Shown: positions 62,233 through 64,000 of the stretch, one piece after another
Layout of the letters: every line of letters starts with the position of its first letter
Position numbering within the stretch: position 1 is the stretch's first letter
NCBI GenBank assembly: GCA_029961055.1
Contig: JASBVM010000017.1
Coordinates: 1-64,000 of the forward strand
Direction: 5' to 3'
Length of the DNA: 64,000 bases
Source: Bacillota bacterium
GTDB lineage: Bacteria > Bacillota > Sulfobacillia > JAIMAT01
Translations under genes and position numbers: made by a program
Notes under the pieces: generated by a model
Told to the model about the DNA's origin: nothing
The model's input: only the letters and a program-made list of their open reading frames with translations
The model's database searches: none

Positions 62233-63215
62233 CCCGCCTCCAGTTCCACAAGGTTGCAGAGCGGCTGACCGGCCAGGTAGCGGCGCAGGTTGGCCGCGAA
62301 GAGCTCGGCGCCCCGGCGCGGCGTCTCCGGCGAACTCCAGGCCACGTGGGGCGTGACCAGGACGCGCGGATCGCCCCAGAGCGGGCTCTCGGGAGGAAGC
62401 GGCTCCCGCTCGAAGACGTCCAGCGCCGCCCCGGCGATCCTCCCCGAGCGGAGCGCCTCGACCAGCGCGGCCTCGTCCACCAGCGCCCCCCGGCCGACGT
62501 TGATCACCACCGCCCGCTGCGGCAGCCATCCGATCTTCTCGGCGTCCAGATAGTGCTCCGTCTCCGGCGTCCGCGGCAGCGACAGGAGGAGGTAGTCGGC
62601 CTGGGCGAAGAAGGCGCGGGCCGACTCGGGACCGCCGACCTCGTCCGCCCAGCCGTCCCCGGTCTCCACCGGACCCGGCCGGCGGCGAAGCCCCAGCACC
62701 CGCATCCCCAGTCCGCGCGCCCGGCGCGCCACCTCGCGACCGATGGAGCCGTAGCCGGCGATGACCAGCGTCGCCCCCTGCACCTCCCGCGCCTCGTGCG
62801 GGCGCCAGAGCCGCGCCTCCTGCTGGCGGACGTACTCCGGCAGTCCTCGCGCCAGGGCGAGCACGGCCAGGATCACGTGTTCGGCGATGGGGACGGCGTT
62901 GGTTCCGCTGGCGTTGGTCAGGAGGATCCGGCGCCCGGCCCGCGCGGCCTCGCGGAGCGGCTCGACCAGGCGGTCGACGCCTGCCGAGGCGGCATGGACC
63001 CAGGCGAGCCGCGGCAGCAGCGGGAGGAGCGGCTCCAGCCGGATGTGGCCGCCGGCCACCACCACCTCGACCGCGGCCAGCTCGGCGCCCAGCGCTCTCC
63101 ACCACCCTTCCGGCGGCCTCTCCGAGGGCGGCAGGAGCCAGCGGACCGGCGGCCATCCGGGCTGCCAGAGCTCCGCCTGGCGGCGGAAGAAGGGGGCCAG
63201 GACCAGCACGGGCAC
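62226..63215 (-). CDS. D-2-hydroxyacid dehydrogenase family protein
   Basis: A 329-residue NAD-dependent dehydrogenase of the D-isomer 2-hydroxyacid family. The NAD loop is VIAGYGSIGREVARRARGLGM, and the catalytic residues are seen as Arg in VVINVGRGALVDEAALVEAL, the Glu region AALDVFEREPLPPESPLW and His in VLVTPHVAWSSPETPRRG. The N-terminal segment RLAWVHAASAGVDRL is typical of hydroxypyruvate/glyoxylate-reductase-like members that prefer small or bulky keto acids. The start is GTG 63215, after GGGAG. The downstream end overlaps purD. The substrate is not determined. Confidence 0.85.
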   Translation of the reverse strand: MPVLVLAPFFRRQAELWQPGWPPVRWLLPPSERPPEGWWRALGAELAAVEVVVAGGHIRLEPLLPLLPRLAWVHAASAGVDRLVEPLREAARAGRRILLTNASGTNAVPIAEHVILAVLALARGLPEYVRQQEARLWRPHEAREVQGATLVIAGYGSIGREVARRARGLGMRVLGLRRRPGPVETGDGWADEVGGPESARAFFAQADYLLLSLPRTPETEHYLDAEKIGWLPQRAVVINVGRGALVDEAALVEALRSGRIAGAALDVFEREPLPPESPLWGDPRVLVTPHVAWSSPETPRRGAELFAANLRRYLAGQPLCNLVELEAGY

Positions 63216-63262
63216 GGGTGCTCCCGACCGGGAGTGGGGCCGCGGACGCCCGGCGCCGGCGC

Positions 63263-64000
63263 TCAAACGGCCGCCGCCTCCCGCGCCCGGTCCAGCACCT
63301 CGCCCAGGACGCCCGCCGCCTCTTCCAGCCGCTCCTCCCTCTCGTGGGTGAAGCAGAGCCGGATCGCCCCGGGCTCGTGCCCGTCGACGGTGAAGGCGCG
63401 CCCGGCGGCGTAGCGGAGGCCCCTCGCCTCGGCCAGGGCCTGGAGGCGGACCGCGTCCACCCCCACCGGCAGCCGGAGCCAGACGAAGAAGCCGCCGGCC
63501 GGCACCTCCCAGCTGGCGCCGCGCGGGGCGAGCCACCGCTCCAGCCCCGCCAGGAGCGCGTCCCGTCGCGCCCGGTAGGTCCGCCGGAGCGCGGCGACGC
63601 GCCCGGGGAGGTCGGCTTCCTCCCACCAGGCGGCGAGCAGCTCCTGGACGAAGGGTTGCGTCTCGCCGCCCGGCCGGAGGGCGGCCAGCCGCCCGAGGAG
63701 CTGGGGCTCGGCCACCGCCCAGCCGATGCGCAGGCCCGGCGCCACGATCTTGGAGACCGTCCCCACCAGGATCGTCCGCTCCGGCGCCAGCGCCGCCAGG
63801 GGCAGCGGCGGCTCGCCGTCGAAGGCCAGGTCTCCGTACGGGTCGTCCTCCAGCATCAGGAGGTCGTGGCGGCGGGCCAGATCCGCCAGCCGCCGCCGCG
63901 CCGGCTCGCCCAGGGTGCGGCCCGTCGGATTCTGGAAGGTCGTGGTCAGATAGAGGAAGGCCGGCCGCTGCCGGAGCCCGGACTCCACCTCCCGGAGCGC
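63263..64000 (-). CDS. Class I/II PLP aminotransferase, C-terminal part (runs off the right edge)
   Basis: The frame is open from the right edge to the stop at 63263, about 245 residues. TTTFQNPTGRTLGEPARRRL, LLMLEDDPYGDLAF (cofactor Asp and Tyr) and the Schiff-base Lys in VGTVSKIVAPGLRIGW, with ETQPFVQELLAAW and PAGGFFVWLRLP, match the fold type I group that includes LysN-like 2-aminoadipate aminotransferases and MocR C-terminal domains. The upstream part needed to decide between a free aminotransferase and a MocR regulator is outside the window. It lies 47 bases upstream of the dehydrogenase gene on the same strand. Confidence 0.82.
   Translation of the reverse strand, partial: ALREVESGLRQRPAFLYLTTTFQNPTGRTLGEPARRRLADLARRHDLLMLEDDPYGDLAFDGEPPLPLAALAPERTILVGTVSKIVAPGLRIGWAVAEPQLLGRLAALRPGGETQPFVQELLAAWWEEADLPGRVAALRRTYRARRDALLAGLERWLAPRGASWEVPAGGFFVWLRLPVGVDAVRLQALAEARGLRYAAGRAFTVDGHEPGAIRLCFTHEREERLEEAAGVLGEVLDRAREAAAV

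Noticed and set aside
1-64000. tRNA or rRNA genes
   Set aside because: I looked for T-loop patterns such as GGTTCGAATCC with a matching acceptor stem. Isolated GTTCGAA hits (for example near 24565 and 28675) lie inside coding genes and have no cloverleaf.
1-64000. CRISPR arrays, transposases, attachment sites
   Set aside because: No regularly spaced repeats, no transposase or integrase frame, and no tRNA-linked direct repeats were seen. The only clear repeat is the 54-bp tandem in the permease.

Overview
The window is about 70% GC with almost no intergenic DNA. Gene content and order point to a high-GC Bacillota, of the Symbiobacterium, Thermaerobacter or Limnochordia kind; this is inference from gene order and families. 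The evidence is a Bacillus-type purine operon (purE-B-C-S-Q-L-F-M-N-H-D with the separate PurS/PurQ/small-PurL subunits and an Fe-S type PurF), an arginine superoperon with bifunctional ArgJ, LutABC, ResA/CcdA and many GTG or TTG starts. Operon genes are usually joined by ATGA, GTGA or TTGA overlaps. No tRNA, rRNA, CRISPR array or intact insertion sequence is visible.

Layout. 1-3152 (minus) is an arginine deiminase operon: arcA, an ArcD-like exchanger and the start of an ornithine carbamoyltransferase. 3526-6231 holds a PIG-L/LmbE deacetylase and a divergent MFS transporter. 6370-11412 is the most irregular stretch. A lutABC lactate-utilisation operon lies between two gene-breaking junctions: a truncated LytR-CpsA-Psr gene meets a DJ-1/PfpI gene that has lost its tail near 6640, and a malate synthase that has lost its first third meets a small membrane-protein fragment near 11240. 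11457-15984 holds a phosphoribosyltransferase, an amino-acid permease with an exact 54-bp tandem duplication, an OsmC protein, a nitronate monooxygenase-like flavoprotein and an SDR without the usual YxxxK. 16039-20222 is a cytochrome c maturation set (ccmF, ccdA, ResA-like). 20362-23434 holds archease, rtcB, a ZIP transporter and a YciI-like protein.

The central minus-strand block runs from argG (38241) down through argH, argC, argJ, argB, argD, carA, carB and lysC to a small GIY-YIG-like gene and a DegT-family aminotransferase ending at 23531. Its sigma-A promoter has an ARG box covering the -35 element. The block lacks argF, so the ornithine carbamoyltransferase at the left edge is the only one in view. 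hom (minus) and thrC-thrB (plus) diverge next to it; with lysC they cover most of the aspartate-to-threonine route.

41913-49901 carries a HAD phosphatase, an MFS exporter, an alanine-glyoxylate-type aminotransferase, a Nudix protein, sufB paired with a Rieske protein, thioredoxin and a pirin. 50061-62232 is the purine operon, with a strong promoter and two inverted PurBox-like sites; it has no purK, and its PurE has an atypical active-site segment. The right edge has a D-2-hydroxyacid dehydrogenase and a partial class I/II aminotransferase.

I see no convincing new multi-gene system. The items most worth checking are the two junctions around the lut segment, the permease duplication, the PurE/purK question and the small genes coupled to lysC and to the pirin gene.
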